Positions 32,365-43,118 of a stretch of 64,000 bases of DNA are shown one piece after another; within the stretch, counting starts at the first letter, position 1, and the number at the start of each line of letters is the position of its first letter. Below the pieces are notes generated by a model, which was given only the letters and a program-made list of their open reading frames with translations, had not been told where the DNA came from and did not search any database. This DNA comes from Actinomycetota bacterium. GTDB taxonomy: Bacteria; Actinomycetota; CADDZG01; WHSQ01. The stretch spans positions 139,486 through 203,485 of the forward strand of contig JAUJNI010000002.1 of assembly GCA_030446465.1 (NCBI GenBank). Reading direction: 5' to 3'. A program made the position numbers and the translations under genes.

Positions 32365-33135
32365 TCAGTCCTCCCTGAGTGCTTCTCGCAGGCGGATGAG
32401 GGTCCTGTTCAAGAGCCTCGAGACGTGCATCTGAGAGATCCCCAGGCGGTCCGCGATCTCACTTTGGGTCAAACCCTTGAAGAAACGGAGATACAGGATC
32501 TCTCTTTCTCGCTCCGGCAGCTTCGCCATCTCGGGGGCCAGCGCGGCGCGGTACTCGAGGTTCTCCAGCTGATCGTCCTCGGCCCCCAGCTGATCGGCGA
32601 AGGACGTCGATCCGGCGTCGTCGGAGTCGATAGGCGCGTCGAGCGAGGTGAAGTTGTAGGCCTGGGCGATCTCGAGGCCCTCGAGCACCGACTCCTCGGT
32701 CGTGCCGGCGGACTTTGCGATCTCGGCGACCGTCGGCGACCTGCCCAGCTCCTGCCCGAGGTTGCTAACTGTCTTGCTGAGCTCGAGGTGGAGCTCTTGC
32801 AGCCTCCGGGGAACCCTTACCGCCCATCCCTTGTCGCGGAAGTGACGCTTGAGCTCGCCGACCACCGTCGGCGTGGCGTAGGTCGAGAACTCGACCTCAC
32901 GCTCGAGATCGAAACGGTCGATCGCCTTGAGCAATCCTATGGTCCCCACTTGCACCAGATCCTCCAGAGGCTCTCCTCTGTTGCGAAATCGGCGCGCGAG
33001 GAACTCGACAAGACCAATGTATTGATCGACTAGCTTTGCTCGAAGCTCGGTCCGTTCGCTCTCGTCCTCCGAAGCCCTGTAAATGCTAAAGAGGTCCCGG
33101 ACCTCAGCTCGGTCGAGCATGACTTTCTCGCTCAC
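32365..33135 (-). CDS. sigF: SigB/SigF-family RNA polymerase sigma factor
   Basis: A 256-residue group 3 sigma factor with region 2 (EPLEDLVQVGTIGLLKAIDR, FSTYATPTVVGELKRHFRDK), region 3 (VAEIAKSAGTTEESVLEG) and region 4 (ILYLRFFKGLTQSEIADRLG, ISQMHVSRLLNRTLIRLREA). This is the SigB/SigF general-stress type. GTG 33135 overlaps the stop of the anti-sigma gene (GTGA), the standard rsbW-sigB layout. An RsbV-type anti-anti-sigma gene was not found next to it. Confidence 0.9.
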   Translation of the reverse strand: MSEKVMLDRAEVRDLFSIYRASEDESERTELRAKLVDQYIGLVEFLARRFRNRGEPLEDLVQVGTIGLLKAIDRFDLEREVEFSTYATPTVVGELKRHFRDKGWAVRVPRRLQELHLELSKTVSNLGQELGRSPTVAEIAKSAGTTEESVLEGLEIAQAYNFTSLDAPIDSDDAGSTSFADQLGAEDDQLENLEYRAALAPEMAKLPEREREILYLRFFKGLTQSEIADRLGISQMHVSRLLNRTLIRLREALRED

Positions 33136-33503
33136 GAGCTCTTCCTCTTGACGATCTTGAACGTCGGTGATCCATCCTTCTGCTGGAGCGAGGACTCGTC
33201 TGCGACGGTCTCGAGGATCATGCGGGAGAACTGGGTGAGTTCCGTGCGGACCTTGGCGACGCCGCTCAAGCTTCCCCGGCCGGTTATCTCGATGCGGTCG
33301 TCGTGCACGGTAAAGGCGAGCTCGAGGATTCCCTCTCGGCCTTGCGGCCCCGTTAAGTAGGCAGTGAGCTCGTCCACGGCGATCTTTAGGTCGTCGATGT
33401 CCTCGAGAGTGAATGCAAGTCCCGCCGCAAGGCCGGTCGAGACCAATCTGATGACTTGTAGGTATTCGGGAGAGGCGGGGAGCCTCAGCGAGACCGTGTC
33501 CAG
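33132..33503 (-). CDS. Anti-sigma factor, RsbW-like ATP-binding (start probably CTG)
   Basis: A protein of about 123 residues with a HATPase_c_2-type fold: SLRLPASPEYLQVIRLVSTG, LEDIDDLKIAVDELTAYLTG, and GVAKVRTELTQFSRMILETV. RsbW-like proteins bind and phosphorylate their antagonists; here it should control the SigF-type sigma whose start it overlaps. The ATG at 33593 would add a 30-residue leader translated from inside the ku gene. A CTG at 33503 has AAAGGAG six bases upstream and starts right at the domain, so I prefer it. Confidence 0.7.
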   Translation of the reverse strand: MDTVSLRLPASPEYLQVIRLVSTGLAAGLAFTLEDIDDLKIAVDELTAYLTGPQGREGILELAFTVHDDRIEITGRGSLSGVAKVRTELTQFSRMILETVADESSLQQKDGSPTFKIVKRKSS

Positions 33504-33534
33504 GGCACTCTCCTTTGGGAGACCGGTGACGCCA

Positions 33535-34374
33535 CTAGCCGGTCGAGGCCTTGCGCCCTGCAGTCTTCTTCTTTGATCCGGAGGAAGAGCCATCCTCCCT
33601 TTTCTTCTTGGCCTCTGCTACCGACGCCTTCAGAGCCTCCATGAGATCGACGACCTTGGTTGGCTCGGCATCCGGCTCGGCAGAGACGGTGACCTCCTGA
33701 CCCTCGATCTTTTGCTGAGCAAGCTCTTCGAGCTTTTTTCGATATTCATCCTGAAACTCGTCGGGGTTGAACGTCCCCGAAAGCTGCTGGATCAGCTGGC
33801 GAGCCATCTTGACCTCGTTGTCCCGCACGTCCACTTTCTTGTCGAGCTCTTCGAACTCCGCCGCACGGATCTCATCTGGCCAGTGCATGGTCTCGAGCAC
33901 GAACATGCCGTCCTTGAGCCGGATTGTGGCGAGGTGCTCTTTGTCCCTGAGCGCTACCTTGGCCACGCCGACCTGACCCTCGGCCCCCAGCGCGTCTGCC
34001 AGCAGCTTGTAGGCCTTGATCCCGGAGGCGTCCGGGGCGACGAAATAAGTCTTGTTGAAGTAGATGGGGTCGATGTCCTCGAGCGGCACGAAGGAGACCA
34101 CGTCGATGGCCTTGATCGAGTCGACGTCGAGGGCCTCGAGGTCCTCCTCGCTGAAGGTGACGTAGTGGTCTTTTGAGTATTCGTAGCCCTTGATGATGTC
34201 GTCCCAGTTGACCTCTTTGCCGCACTTGCTGCAGGTCCGCTGGTACTTGATCCGGCCCCCGTCGTCGTCGTGGAGCAAGTGGAACTTGAGGCCCTTCTCC
34301 TGAACCGCGGAGTAAAGCCGCACGGGGATGCTGATCAAGCCGAAGGTTATGGCACCCTTCCAGATAGGTCTCAT
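33535..34374 (-). CDS. ku: Ku protein, non-homologous end joining
   Basis: A 279-residue bacterial Ku: MRPIWKGAITFGLISIPVRL at the start, KYQRTCSKCGKEVNWDDIIK, the core KTYFVAPDASGIKAYKLLAD and LATIRLKDGMFVLETMHWPD, and a Lys/Ser-rich tail (KKKTAGRKASTG) typical of mycobacterial Ku. It binds double-strand ends and recruits LigD; no ligD is in the window. The sigma/anti-sigma pair follows it on the same strand, and bldD diverges. Confidence 0.95.
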   Translation of the reverse strand: MRPIWKGAITFGLISIPVRLYSAVQEKGLKFHLLHDDDGGRIKYQRTCSKCGKEVNWDDIIKGYEYSKDHYVTFSEEDLEALDVDSIKAIDVVSFVPLEDIDPIYFNKTYFVAPDASGIKAYKLLADALGAEGQVGVAKVALRDKEHLATIRLKDGMFVLETMHWPDEIRAAEFEELDKKVDVRDNEVKMARQLIQQLSGTFNPDEFQDEYRKKLEELAQQKIEGQEVTVSAEPDAEPTKVVDLMEALKASVAEAKKKREDGSSSGSKKKTAGRKASTG

Positions 34375-34527
34375 GAGCCGATTCTATGGGGCCCGACCGC
34401 AGCAGAGCGAACACTCTCTGTAGCGATTAGTTCCGCAGGGCCGCAGGAAGTTGACTCTCTGCGTCGAAGTGAACGCGAGCAGAGGTGGTCGCCCGCATAC
34501 CGCGAGCGACGGAAAGGCAGGCAGCGG

Positions 34528-35010
34528 GTGCAGGCTCGCGACTACGCAAAGGCTTTGGGCAGCAGGCTCCGGCGCATCCGCCAGCAAAAGGGGATGTCAC
34601 TTCAGGACGTCCAGCTGGACTCAAAGGGCAAGTGGAAGGCGGCGGTCGTGGGGGCCTACGAACGGGGCGACCGCAACGTGACGGTTGGGCGCCTCGCCGA
34701 GCTCGCAGAGTTCTACGACGTGCCCATCTCGGAGATTCTCCCGGAGGAGGGGCTGCCGGGAGGGACCGGGGTCGACGCCAGGAGGCGGGTGGTGCTCGAT
34801 CTGGCAGGGCTCGAGAAGCTTCCGGCTCGAGATCGCGACCCTCTGTCCAGGTTCATGTCTGCCATTCAGATAAGGCGTGGCGACTACAACGGCAGGGTGC
34901 TCACCATCCGAGAGGACGATCTCATGTCGCTCGCCCTCCTGTATCAAACCTCGGCGGAGGACTTCGCCAGGCGCCTGGGCGACTGGGGGCTCCTGGCGGA
35001 GCGCGCCTGA
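34528..35010 (+). CDS. bldD: BldD-like developmental regulator
   Basis: A 160-residue protein from GTG 34528, matching Streptomyces BldD end to end. The N-terminal XRE helix-turn-helix is at about residues 5-70 (GSRLRRIRQQKGMSLQDVQL, VVGAYERGDRNVTVGRLAEL). The C-terminal domain keeps the cyclic-di-GMP signature: RGD at 117-119, eight residues, then REDD at 128-131. In streptomycetes BldD dimerises through a c-di-GMP tetramer to repress sporulation genes. The organism's own targets are unknown. Confidence 0.88.
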   Translation: MQARDYAKALGSRLRRIRQQKGMSLQDVQLDSKGKWKAAVVGAYERGDRNVTVGRLAELAEFYDVPISEILPEEGLPGGTGVDARRRVVLDLAGLEKLPARDRDPLSRFMSAIQIRRGDYNGRVLTIREDDLMSLALLYQTSAEDFARRLGDWGLLAERA

Positions 35011-35040
35011 CCGGTTTCCGCGGGCACCGCTCCCACCCTG

Positions 35041-35097
35041 GTGCGTCCAGCGGACGTCTACCCCCCGTTTCGGTGTGCTGACGTCCACTGAACGCAC
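35041..35097. terminator. Long imperfect hairpin between convergent genes
   Basis: Arms at 35041-35058 (GTGCGTCCAGCGGACGTC) and 35080-35097 pair at 16 of 18 positions around a 21-base loop. It sits between bldD and the convergent gene at 35104, so it may act as a two-way terminator, though no T-runs are present. Confidence 0.5.
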
Positions 35098-35103
35098 ATA
35101 TCT

Positions 35104-35454
35104 CTAGGCGGCCAGGGACGCGATCACGATCACTGCCAGGGCGCCCCAGTAGAAGGCGGTGAAGGCGTAGTCGAGGGGGCCGGGTCGCAGAGGAATAAGG
35201 ACCGCGAGAACCCACAGCGGCATCACCACCAACCCGAAGAGAAGCCCATAGCCGAGGGCCGGCCACCGGGGCCAGTCGGCGCCAAGGGCAAGCGCTACTG
35301 CTAGACCGAGGAGGAGGGCGCCGAGGATCGCCTGGCCCACCACGTCGGCCTTGGGGCCGCCCCTGTGCAGTCGGTAAACCCTGTAGGCGACCCCGATGAT
35401 TGCGTTTGTGACGAGCGCCGCCGCCAGAACCGTCGTCCACACCTCTGAATCCAC
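35104..35454 (-). CDS. Small four-helix membrane protein, unknown
   Basis: A 116-residue protein with about four membrane helices (VWTTVLAAALVTNAIIGVAY, QAILGALLLGLAVALALGAD, ALGYGLLFGLVVMPLWVLAV, FYWGALAVIVIASLAA). It has no recognisable motif. It is convergent with bldD and divergent from the DUF3105 gene, 24 bp away. Confidence 0.6.
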   Translation of the reverse strand: MDSEVWTTVLAAALVTNAIIGVAYRVYRLHRGGPKADVVGQAILGALLLGLAVALALGADWPRWPALGYGLLFGLVVMPLWVLAVLIPLRPGPLDYAFTAFYWGALAVIVIASLAA

Positions 35455-35478
35455 GCCAGCAAGATAGCCTCCACCCCC

Positions 35479-36213
35479 ATGGCGAAGAAAAAGGCGAAGA
35501 AGAGGCCGGGGACGCCTGGGGTCGATCCCAATGAAAGAAGGCGCGAACGCCTCGAGGCCCGCCGAGCAGAGAAGGCGAGGGCGCTGGCGGCGCAGCGGAG
35601 ACGAGAGCGACGGGAGAGACTCGTTCGGATCGCCCTGCTGTCGGCCTTGGCGGTCGCCGCCTTCTGGTTCATCTTCCTTCGCGGGTCAACCCCGGATGCG
35701 ATTGCCGGCCACACGATCGAGACGTTCCCCGAGGGAGGTGTCAACCAGCACACCAACAACCCGGTCCCCTACGAGGAGACGCCCCCCGTTGCGGGGCAGC
35801 ACTCGCCGAGTGTCGCCCCCTGCGGCATCCACAGCGAGCAGATCCCCGACGAGACCTACGTCCACTCGCTGGAGCACGGCGCGGTTGCGATCCTCTACGA
35901 CCCCGCACAGGTCGACGCCGCCACGATCGAGGCGAGCGAGGAAATCGCCGGGAGCTACGACGGCGAGACCATCTCGGCCCCCTACGAAGGGATGGACCAG
36001 CCGATCTACGTGACGTCGTGGGGTGAGCGCATGCCGCTCGAGTCCCTCGACCGCCCGGCCGTGCGCGAGTACATCGACACCTTCAGAGCAAAGGGCCCCG
36101 AGCCGGGGGCCGAGTGCCCTAACACTTCGGAAGACCCGTTCGACACCTCCGCGCTTCCGGGGGCCACGCCCAGCCCGGCACCCAATCCGGACGCAACCAA
36201 AGAAGACAACTAA
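35479..36213 (+). CDS. DUF3105 domain protein, membrane-anchored
   Basis: A 244-residue protein. A Lys/Arg-rich N-terminal stretch leads to one membrane helix (IALLSALAVAAFWFIFL, about residues 52-68), then a DUF3105 domain outside the membrane. Signature pieces are VPYEETPPVAGQHSPSVAPC, EQIPDETYVHSLEHGAVAI and the C-terminal cysteine (GAECPN), so a disulfide with the earlier Cys is likely. The function is unknown. It ends five bases before the convergent topoisomerase gene. Confidence 0.85.
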   Translation: MAKKKAKKRPGTPGVDPNERRRERLEARRAEKARALAAQRRRERRERLVRIALLSALAVAAFWFIFLRGSTPDAIAGHTIETFPEGGVNQHTNNPVPYEETPPVAGQHSPSVAPCGIHSEQIPDETYVHSLEHGAVAILYDPAQVDAATIEASEEIAGSYDGETISAPYEGMDQPIYVTSWGERMPLESLDRPAVREYIDTFRAKGPEPGAECPNTSEDPFDTSALPGATPSPAPNPDATKEDN

Positions 36214-36218
36214 GCGCT

Positions 36219-37268
36219 TCAGGCGATCTTTTCTATGGCCGGCGACTCCCGGTTCCCCTCGATTAGGTCCAGCACCGCCTCCTCGATGGGGCCCTGCGTC
36301 GAAAGGTCTCCGAAACTTGCGCCCTCGCCGAGGCGCCCGAGCACCGGGTAGATCGTCCAGCGGGATCGGTAGCGGTCGAACACGCGGGGGTCGATATAGG
36401 AGGCTCTGCAGACGACCGGGGTGTTCCCCATGTAGTCCGCGACCTCCTTGACTGCTCGTGTGATGGCGCGCTTGCGGGCAGTTTGTGACTTGGCGGCCTC
36501 TCCGGAGACGGCCAGCGCCACCGAGGCCAGCACCGTCGCGTTCCACGTGCGGAAGTCCTTGGCGGTGTAGTCGCCCCCCGTAACTTGCCTGATGAAATCG
36601 TTGATGTCCGCGGATTTGACGTCGGTCCAAGTCCTTCCATTCTTGTAGGCGAGCAGTTCCGACCCCCCCGGGCGTCGCTTTTTGAGGGTTACGAGGATGT
36701 CGTAGACCCCGGGGTCGACGAGTTCGAAGACGCGTCGCTTGCCGCTCTTGGCAACGTAATCGAAGCTGATGACCCCTTCGTCGAGCCTCACGTGGCGTTT
36801 GTGCATGGTCGCAAGCCCGTAGGTCTGGTTCTGCTCGGCGTAGCCCTCGCTTCCAATCCGGAAGAAGCCCCGGTCCAGGAGGCGCGTGGCGCACGCCAGG
36901 ATCCGGTCGCGCCCGTAGCCTTCCTGCTCGAGGGCCTCGGCGATGGCTCGCCTCATCTGTGGCAGCGCTCGTGCGAACTCGACCATGTGATCGAACTTCT
37001 GCTGGTCCCGCCTGGTTCTCCATTGCTCGTGATAGAGGTATTGCTTGCGGCCTGCAGCATCCATGCCGACCGCCTGCAAGTGGCCCCGGCTGTCGTGGCA
37101 GATCCACACGTCTCTCCAGGCAGGCGGGATCGCCAGTGTGCGGATGCGCGCGAGTGTCTCGGGGTCTTCGATCCGCCGCCCGCGGAGGTCCAGGTACTCG
37201 AACCCCTTCCCTCTTCGGCGGCGGCGGATGCCCGGCCCCGAACAGTCGACTCGTCTAAGTCTCGGCAT
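36219..37268 (-). CDS. DNA topoisomerase IB (poxvirus type)
   Basis: A 349-residue bacterial topoisomerase IB. It has [40 protein letters not shown], the catalytic-domain motifs [15 protein letters not shown] and [18 protein letters not shown], and the catalytic tyrosine in [14 protein letters not shown] near residue 290. It relaxes supercoils by a 3'-phosphotyrosine intermediate. Such enzymes often occur in genomes with Ku, as here. It diverges from glpX. Confidence 0.92.
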   Translation of the reverse strand: MPRLRRVDCSGPGIRRRRRGKGFEYLDLRGRRIEDPETLARIRTLAIPPAWRDVWICHDSRGHLQAVGMDAAGRKQYLYHEQWRTRRDQQKFDHMVEFARALPQMRRAIAEALEQEGYGRDRILACATRLLDRGFFRIGSEGYAEQNQTYGLATMHKRHVRLDEGVISFDYVAKSGKRRVFELVDPGVYDILVTLKKRRPGGSELLAYKNGRTWTDVKSADINDFIRQVTGGDYTAKDFRTWNATVLASVALAVSGEAAKSQTARKRAITRAVKEVADYMGNTPVVCRASYIDPRVFDRYRSRWTIYPVLGRLGEGASFGDLSTQGPIEEAVLDLIEGNRESPAIEKIA

Positions 37269-37323
37269 GGGTCAGGTCTTCCCGATACTCTGGGGCTCAA
37301 TCGTCGCCATCAGGAGGCAAACT

Positions 37324-38325
37324 ATGCCCGACGCGGGAGGCAACAAGGGGGCTCCCGACCGCAACCTCGCAGTTGAGCTCGTTCGAGTCACCGAGGCTGC
37401 AGCCTTGGCCGGGGCGAGATGGATGGGCAGGGGCGACAAGGAGGCCGCCGATCAGGCGGCGGTCGACGCCATGAGGCTGATGATGGACACCATCCCGATG
37501 GACGGCGTGGTGGTCATCGGCGAGGGTGAGAAGGACGAGGCGCCGATGCTCTACCGGGGCGAGAAGCTCGGGAGCGGCGAGGGGCCTCTCACCGACATCG
37601 CGGTCGATCCCATCGACGGCACCACTCTTACCTCCAAGGGGATGAACGGCGCGCTTTCCGTCGTGGCCATCGCCGAGCGCGGAACGATGTTCGACCCCGG
37701 TCCTTGTCTGTACATGGACAAGCTCGTGGCGGGGGAGGAGGCACGCGATGTCCTGGATCTCGACGCCGGCGTGGAGGAAAACCTGCGCCGGGTCGCAAAG
37801 GTGAAGGACACCGATGTCTCCGACCTGACGGTCGAGATCCTCGATCGGGATCGCCACAAGCAACTCGTCAACGAAGTCCGAGAGGCCGGAGCGCGGGTGA
37901 AGTTCATCACCGACGGTGACGTTGCCGGTGCGATTTCCGCGGCGCGTGACGGAACGGGCGTCGACCTCTTGATGGGCATAGGCGGCACTCCGGAGGGGGT
38001 CGTTGCCGCGGCGGCCTTGAAGTGCCTCGGAGGAGTGATTCAGGGGCGGCTGTGGCCGCGCAACGAAGACGAGAGACGCCGTGCGATCGACCAGGGTTAC
38101 GACCTCGACCGGGTTCTAACGACCGACGACCTCGTGTCGGGGGAGGACGTCTTTTTTGCGGCGACGGGACTCACCGACGGTGACCTCTTGCGGGGCGTCC
38201 GCTACCGGCAACGCAGCGCGATCACGCAATCAATCGTCATGAGATCGCGCTCGGGGACGGTGCGAACGATCGATGCGGTACACCGCCGGGAGAAGCTCCA
38301 GAAGTACTCGTCCATCGTCTACTAA
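37324..38325 (+). CDS. glpX: Fructose-1,6-bisphosphatase class II
   Basis: A 333-residue GlpX enzyme of gluconeogenesis. Visible motifs are [20 protein letters not shown] and [20 protein letters not shown] (metal and substrate binding), [20 protein letters not shown] and [26 protein letters not shown] lies about six bases before ATG 37324. Class II is the usual FBPase in actinobacteria. Confidence 0.95.
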   Translation: MPDAGGNKGAPDRNLAVELVRVTEAAALAGARWMGRGDKEAADQAAVDAMRLMMDTIPMDGVVVIGEGEKDEAPMLYRGEKLGSGEGPLTDIAVDPIDGTTLTSKGMNGALSVVAIAERGTMFDPGPCLYMDKLVAGEEARDVLDLDAGVEENLRRVAKVKDTDVSDLTVEILDRDRHKQLVNEVREAGARVKFITDGDVAGAISAARDGTGVDLLMGIGGTPEGVVAAAALKCLGGVIQGRLWPRNEDERRRAIDQGYDLDRVLTTDDLVSGEDVFFAATGLTDGDLLRGVRYRQRSAITQSIVMRSRSGTVRTIDAVHRREKLQKYSSIVY

Positions 38326-38339
38326 CTCCTTGTAGGTAA

Positions 38340-39683
38340 GTGGGGCGGCGGTTCGGTCGGGCGCGTGCGATCGCGCTCGACATCTCTCCGCTCAGGGACT
38401 CGGTGCCCTACCGAGCGCTGTGGCTCGGACAGATGGTTTCGCTGTTCGGCACCCAAATGCGCTACGTCGCGGTGCCCTTTCAGGTCTTTCAGCTCACGCG
38501 CTCGCCACTCGCGGTCGGCCTGATCGGGCTCGTCGAGGTCGTCCCCTTGATCGTCTTCTCGCTCGTGGGCGGGGCGCTCGCAGACGCGACTGACCGGCGC
38601 AGGATCATGGCGCTCGCGGAGGTGCTCCTCATCGTCGATTCGGCCGCGCTCGCGGCGGTGTCATTCGGGGAGCGGCCGTCGGTCGTGGTGATCTATGTGC
38701 TGACCGGCGTTGGGGGTGCCCTCAGCGCGGTGGGCCGTCCGGCGCGGAGCGCGATGGTGCCGAGCCTCGTGGCCCCTGAACAGTTGAGCGCCGCGATGGC
38801 GTTGATGCAGGTCGAGTTCCATGTGACCCACATAGCCGGTCCTGCGGTCGGAGGGGTGTTGATCGGCGCTCTTGGTGAGGTCTCGTGGGTCTACGCGCTC
38901 GACGCGCTGACTTTCGTGGCGGCGCTGGTGGCCCTCTGGTGGGTCCCGTCGACGACGACTCGCCGAGGAGAAGCCGCCGGAGCGCTCGGAGTGGCCGCCG
39001 TCAAAGCGGGCCTTGCATTCGCATGGAAGACGCCATTGATCATGTCGATTTTCGTCATCGATCTAGTGGCGATGATCTTCGGAATGCCGCGGGCCGTGTT
39101 CCCGGTTCTAGCAGAGGAAACCTTCGATGTGGGTCCCTCAGGGTTGGGACTTCTGTACGCCGCGGTGTCGGCGGGAGCCTTGATCGGCGCACTGACGACG
39201 GGGTGGGTCGGAAGGGTCAAAGGTCAAGGGATGGCCGTGCTACTGGCAGTCACCGTATGGGGCCTGGCGATCACACTCGCGGGTCTCTCGTTGTTCTCGC
39301 TGGCTCTCACTCTCATCTTCCTTGCACTCGCCGGGGCCGCCGACGTCGTCAGCGCGGTGTTTCGGGGAACGATGCTGCTCGAGGCAACACCGGAGCCCCT
39401 ACGAGGCAGGACGCAGGCCCTCAATCTCATGGTCGTAACCGGCGGGCCTCGCTTGGGAGACGTCGAAGCCGGCGCGCTCGCAAGTCTCGTGGGGGCGGGG
39501 CCCTCGATCGTCTACGGCGGTCTTGCATGCCTGGTGGGCACCGGGCTGGTTGCGCTCTGGTCGAGACCGCTGCGAACCTATCGAGTTCGGTCCCGCGAGC
39601 TTCTTTGTGACCTTGATTCCGGAAACCGCAAGTCTGCTCAGAAAGAACAACAAGCGGGACTTAGCGGCGAGGCTCCCAGGTAA
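38340..39683 (+). CDS. MFS transporter, EntS-like
   Basis: A 447-residue major-facilitator protein with about 12 helices. The N-terminal half begins ALWLGQMVSLFGTQMRYVAV and has the loop GGALADATDRRRIMAL. This arrangement is that of EntS-like exporters. GTG 38340 follows the glpX stop by 14 bp, so the two may be co-transcribed. A basic soluble tail overlaps the ABC permease gene's 3' end by 23 bp. Confidence 0.83.
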   Translation: MGRRFGRARAIALDISPLRDSVPYRALWLGQMVSLFGTQMRYVAVPFQVFQLTRSPLAVGLIGLVEVVPLIVFSLVGGALADATDRRRIMALAEVLLIVDSAALAAVSFGERPSVVVIYVLTGVGGALSAVGRPARSAMVPSLVAPEQLSAAMALMQVEFHVTHIAGPAVGGVLIGALGEVSWVYALDALTFVAALVALWWVPSTTTRRGEAAGALGVAAVKAGLAFAWKTPLIMSIFVIDLVAMIFGMPRAVFPVLAEETFDVGPSGLGLLYAAVSAGALIGALTTGWVGRVKGQGMAVLLAVTVWGLAITLAGLSLFSLALTLIFLALAGAADVVSAVFRGTMLLEATPEPLRGRTQALNLMVVTGGPRLGDVEAGALASLVGAGPSIVYGGLACLVGTGLVALWSRPLRTYRVRSRELLCDLDSGNRKSAQKEQQAGLSGEAPR

Positions 39684-40427
39684 AGAACTTGAGGGCAAGC
39701 AGCAATCCGCCCACGCCCCAGGCGGCGACGATCAAGAGATCGGTGCCGCGCCAGCCCGAGCCGCTTCCGAGGAACGACGCGAATATGGCATCGGCGTAGT
39801 GCTTGATGGGGAAGACGTCGGCGAGCCTGGTGAGCCACGCAGGCGCCGCGTCGGTGGGTATGAACACGCCGGAGATGAAGAGCAGCGGCAGGATCGATGC
39901 GTTCACGATGGCAGGAGACGCCTCCGCGTTGGGGATGATCGCCGTGACGGCCAGTCCAAGGGCGCTAAACGCCGCCGCCCCGACCGCCAACGTCACGAGG
40001 AAGGGCAAGAGTGTGCCGGTCGGGAGATCGATGTCGTAGGCGAGGACCCCGAAGGCGGCCACGATCACGACGAGGACCAGCATGATGACGGTCGCGTGAA
40101 GAACCCTGCCCAAGAGGTAGGACCAGGCCGGCAGCGGCGTGCCCCTAACTCGCTTCAAGATTCCCTGGTCCCGTGAGAAGGCTGTGCTGATCGCGATGTT
40201 GGTGTAGCAGGCGTTGATGACAGAGAACGCCAAGATCGCAGGGACGTAGTAGGTGGAGTTGCTGACCTCTTCTCCGGTTGGAGTGGTCGAGGTGTCGTTG
40301 CCAAAGATCGTTGTGAAGATGAAGAGGAACATGAGAGGAAACGCAAAGGTGAAGAAGGCGGCCGCTGGGTTACGCCAGAAGGCCTTGTTCTCGAAGCGAG
40401 CCTGTCGAAGCCCGAGGGAGAGGTCGT

Positions 40428-40431
<4 letters not shown>
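39661..40431 (-). CDS. ABC-2 type transporter permease
   Basis: A 256-residue permease with six helices; the first part reads FFTFAFPLMFLFIFTTIFGN and the ABC-2 signature region is LLFISGVFIPTDAAPAWLTR. It pairs with the ATPase gene just upstream (start overlaps its stop by four bases). Such exporters move drugs, lipids or polysaccharides; the substrate is unknown. Confidence 0.87.
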
Positions 40432-41396
<965 letters not shown>

Positions 41397-41419
41397 TGGC
41401 AGGAGCATAGGCTAGCCCC

Positions 41420-43117
41420 GTGAACGGATTCGTTCAGACGCCACCACAGCTTCCCGACGGGTGGGCGTCGGACCGAACGCTGAGAGAGACGCTGCAGTGG
41501 CTGCTCGGGGATGAGACCTTCGCCGTCGCCGGCCCCCTGCTTGCCGCGGTAGGTGCCATGGCGACTTCCTCGAGGACGCTGGAGCTCGCGGCGCGGGCGG
41601 AACGAGAGCCGCCGGAGCACATTCCGTACTCCACCTGGGGAGACCGGATCGACGACATCAGGGTGTCGTCGTCCTGGACAGAGCTCGGCCGCCTCGGAGT
41701 CGAAGCCGGCGTCACCGCGTTGCCTTACGAGGACAGTCCTTTCGGAGCCAAGGCGCGTGTCGTGTGGGGCGCTGTGCTCGCGATGTGGGGGCCCTCCTCG
41801 GCGCTCTACTCCTGCCCCGTCGCGATGACCGACGGCGCGGCAAGGACGTTGCTCGAGCATGGGGAGGCAGACGATCTCTCGTTGGTAGAGCGGCTGACGA
41901 CTCGCAACTTCGAGCGGGCGTGGACCAGCGGGCAGTGGATGACCGAGATGACCGGTGGATCAGACCTCGGTCGCACGCAAACGACCGCGAGCAGAGAAGC
42001 CGATGGGAGCTGGCGGCTCTACGGGACCAAATGGTTTACCTCGGCCACGACTTCCGAGATGGCCTTGACGCTGGCCAGACCGGACGGCGCACCTGCCGGT
42101 GCGCGTGGTCTTGCCCTGTTCCGTGTGCACCGTCACCTCGACTCAGGCGAGCGAAACGCGATCTACGTGAGGCGCCTCAAGGACAAGCTGGGGACGAGGG
42201 CCTTGCCGACCGCCGAGCTCGAGCTTCAGGGGGCCGTCGGCCACCCAGTGGGGGCTCCCTCGGGCAGCGGGGTCAAACGCATGGCCACGATGCTGAACAT
42301 CACCCGCATCCATAACTCGATCGGTGCGGCCGGCGCGCTCGGTCGCGGCCTGGCATGGGCGCGGGCGTACGGGCGCGAGCGTGAGGTCCTTGGTCGTCCG
42401 CTCCAGTCAATGCCCGCGCATGCGTCGACCCTTGCGGATCTCGCCGTCGATTACCACGCTGCCCTTGCACTCGTCATGCGGTGCTGCGAGCTCATGGGTC
42501 TCGCCGAGCGGGGGGATGCCAGCACGGATGAAAGGACGCTTCTTCGAGGGCTGACTCCCGTCACCAAGCTGACCACGGGGCGGTGGTCCATTGCCGGGGT
42601 GACGGAAGCGATGGAGGCAGTCGGTGGCGTGGGGTACTGCGAGGACTCGACCATTCCGGCACTGGTGCGCAATACGCACGTCATTCCGATCTGGGAGGGG
42701 ACGACCAACGTGCTGGCGCTCGACGTCTTGCGAGCGGAGCGGGGGTCCGGCGCCGCCTCCGCGGTTATGGCGGACGCGCTGAGACATGTCCAGGGCCTGC
42801 TTAATCACCCGAGCATTGGTTACGCCGCTTCGGCCGTTATGCGGGCGGTTGACGAGCTGAGCGACAGGCTGAGTAGCTTCACCCTCGAGCCTGACCAGGC
42901 CCAAGCCGGAGCCCGATCCTTCGCTCTCGGGCTCGGGGCCACTTACGCGTGTGCGCGTCTTTGCCGGCAGGGGCGTTGGGCACAAGCAAGTGGCTCGACG
43001 ACTACCGCGGCGACCGCGCATCGGCTTGCCGCGCGGGGGCTCGTGCCTCCCGGCCCCCCTGAGGACCTCGCCCTTGCACTCGAGGAAGTGGCGGAATCGG
43101 AAGCAGAGCCCAGCTAG
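41420..43117 (+). CDS. Acyl-CoA dehydrogenase, AidB-like
   Basis: A 565-residue flavoprotein of the AidB-like acyl-CoA dehydrogenase group. Motifs are GQWMTEMTGGSDLGRTQTTA, YGTKWFTSATTSEMALTLAR, RIHNSIGAAGALGRGLAWAR, AVGGVGYCEDSTIPALVRNT and the AidB-typical IWEGTTNVLALDVLRA. The long C-terminal helical region is also AidB-like. AidB binds DNA and is linked to alkylation defence, but many homologues act on unknown acyl-CoAs. GTG 41420 diverges from the ABC gene. Confidence 0.85.
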   Translation: MNGFVQTPPQLPDGWASDRTLRETLQWLLGDETFAVAGPLLAAVGAMATSSRTLELAARAEREPPEHIPYSTWGDRIDDIRVSSSWTELGRLGVEAGVTALPYEDSPFGAKARVVWGAVLAMWGPSSALYSCPVAMTDGAARTLLEHGEADDLSLVERLTTRNFERAWTSGQWMTEMTGGSDLGRTQTTASREADGSWRLYGTKWFTSATTSEMALTLARPDGAPAGARGLALFRVHRHLDSGERNAIYVRRLKDKLGTRALPTAELELQGAVGHPVGAPSGSGVKRMATMLNITRIHNSIGAAGALGRGLAWARAYGREREVLGRPLQSMPAHASTLADLAVDYHAALALVMRCCELMGLAERGDASTDERTLLRGLTPVTKLTTGRWSIAGVTEAMEAVGGVGYCEDSTIPALVRNTHVIPIWEGTTNVLALDVLRAERGSGAASAVMADALRHVQGLLNHPSIGYAASAVMRAVDELSDRLSSFTLEPDQAQAGARSFALGLGATYACARLCRQGRWAQASGSTTTAATAHRLAARGLVPPGPPEDLALALEEVAESEAEPS

Positions 43118-43118
43118 A

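Noticed and set aside
35686-37107. Long minus-strand frame over DUF3105 and topoisomerase IB
   Set aside because: It is a frame-shifted shadow of the topoisomerase gene and the complement of DUF3105.
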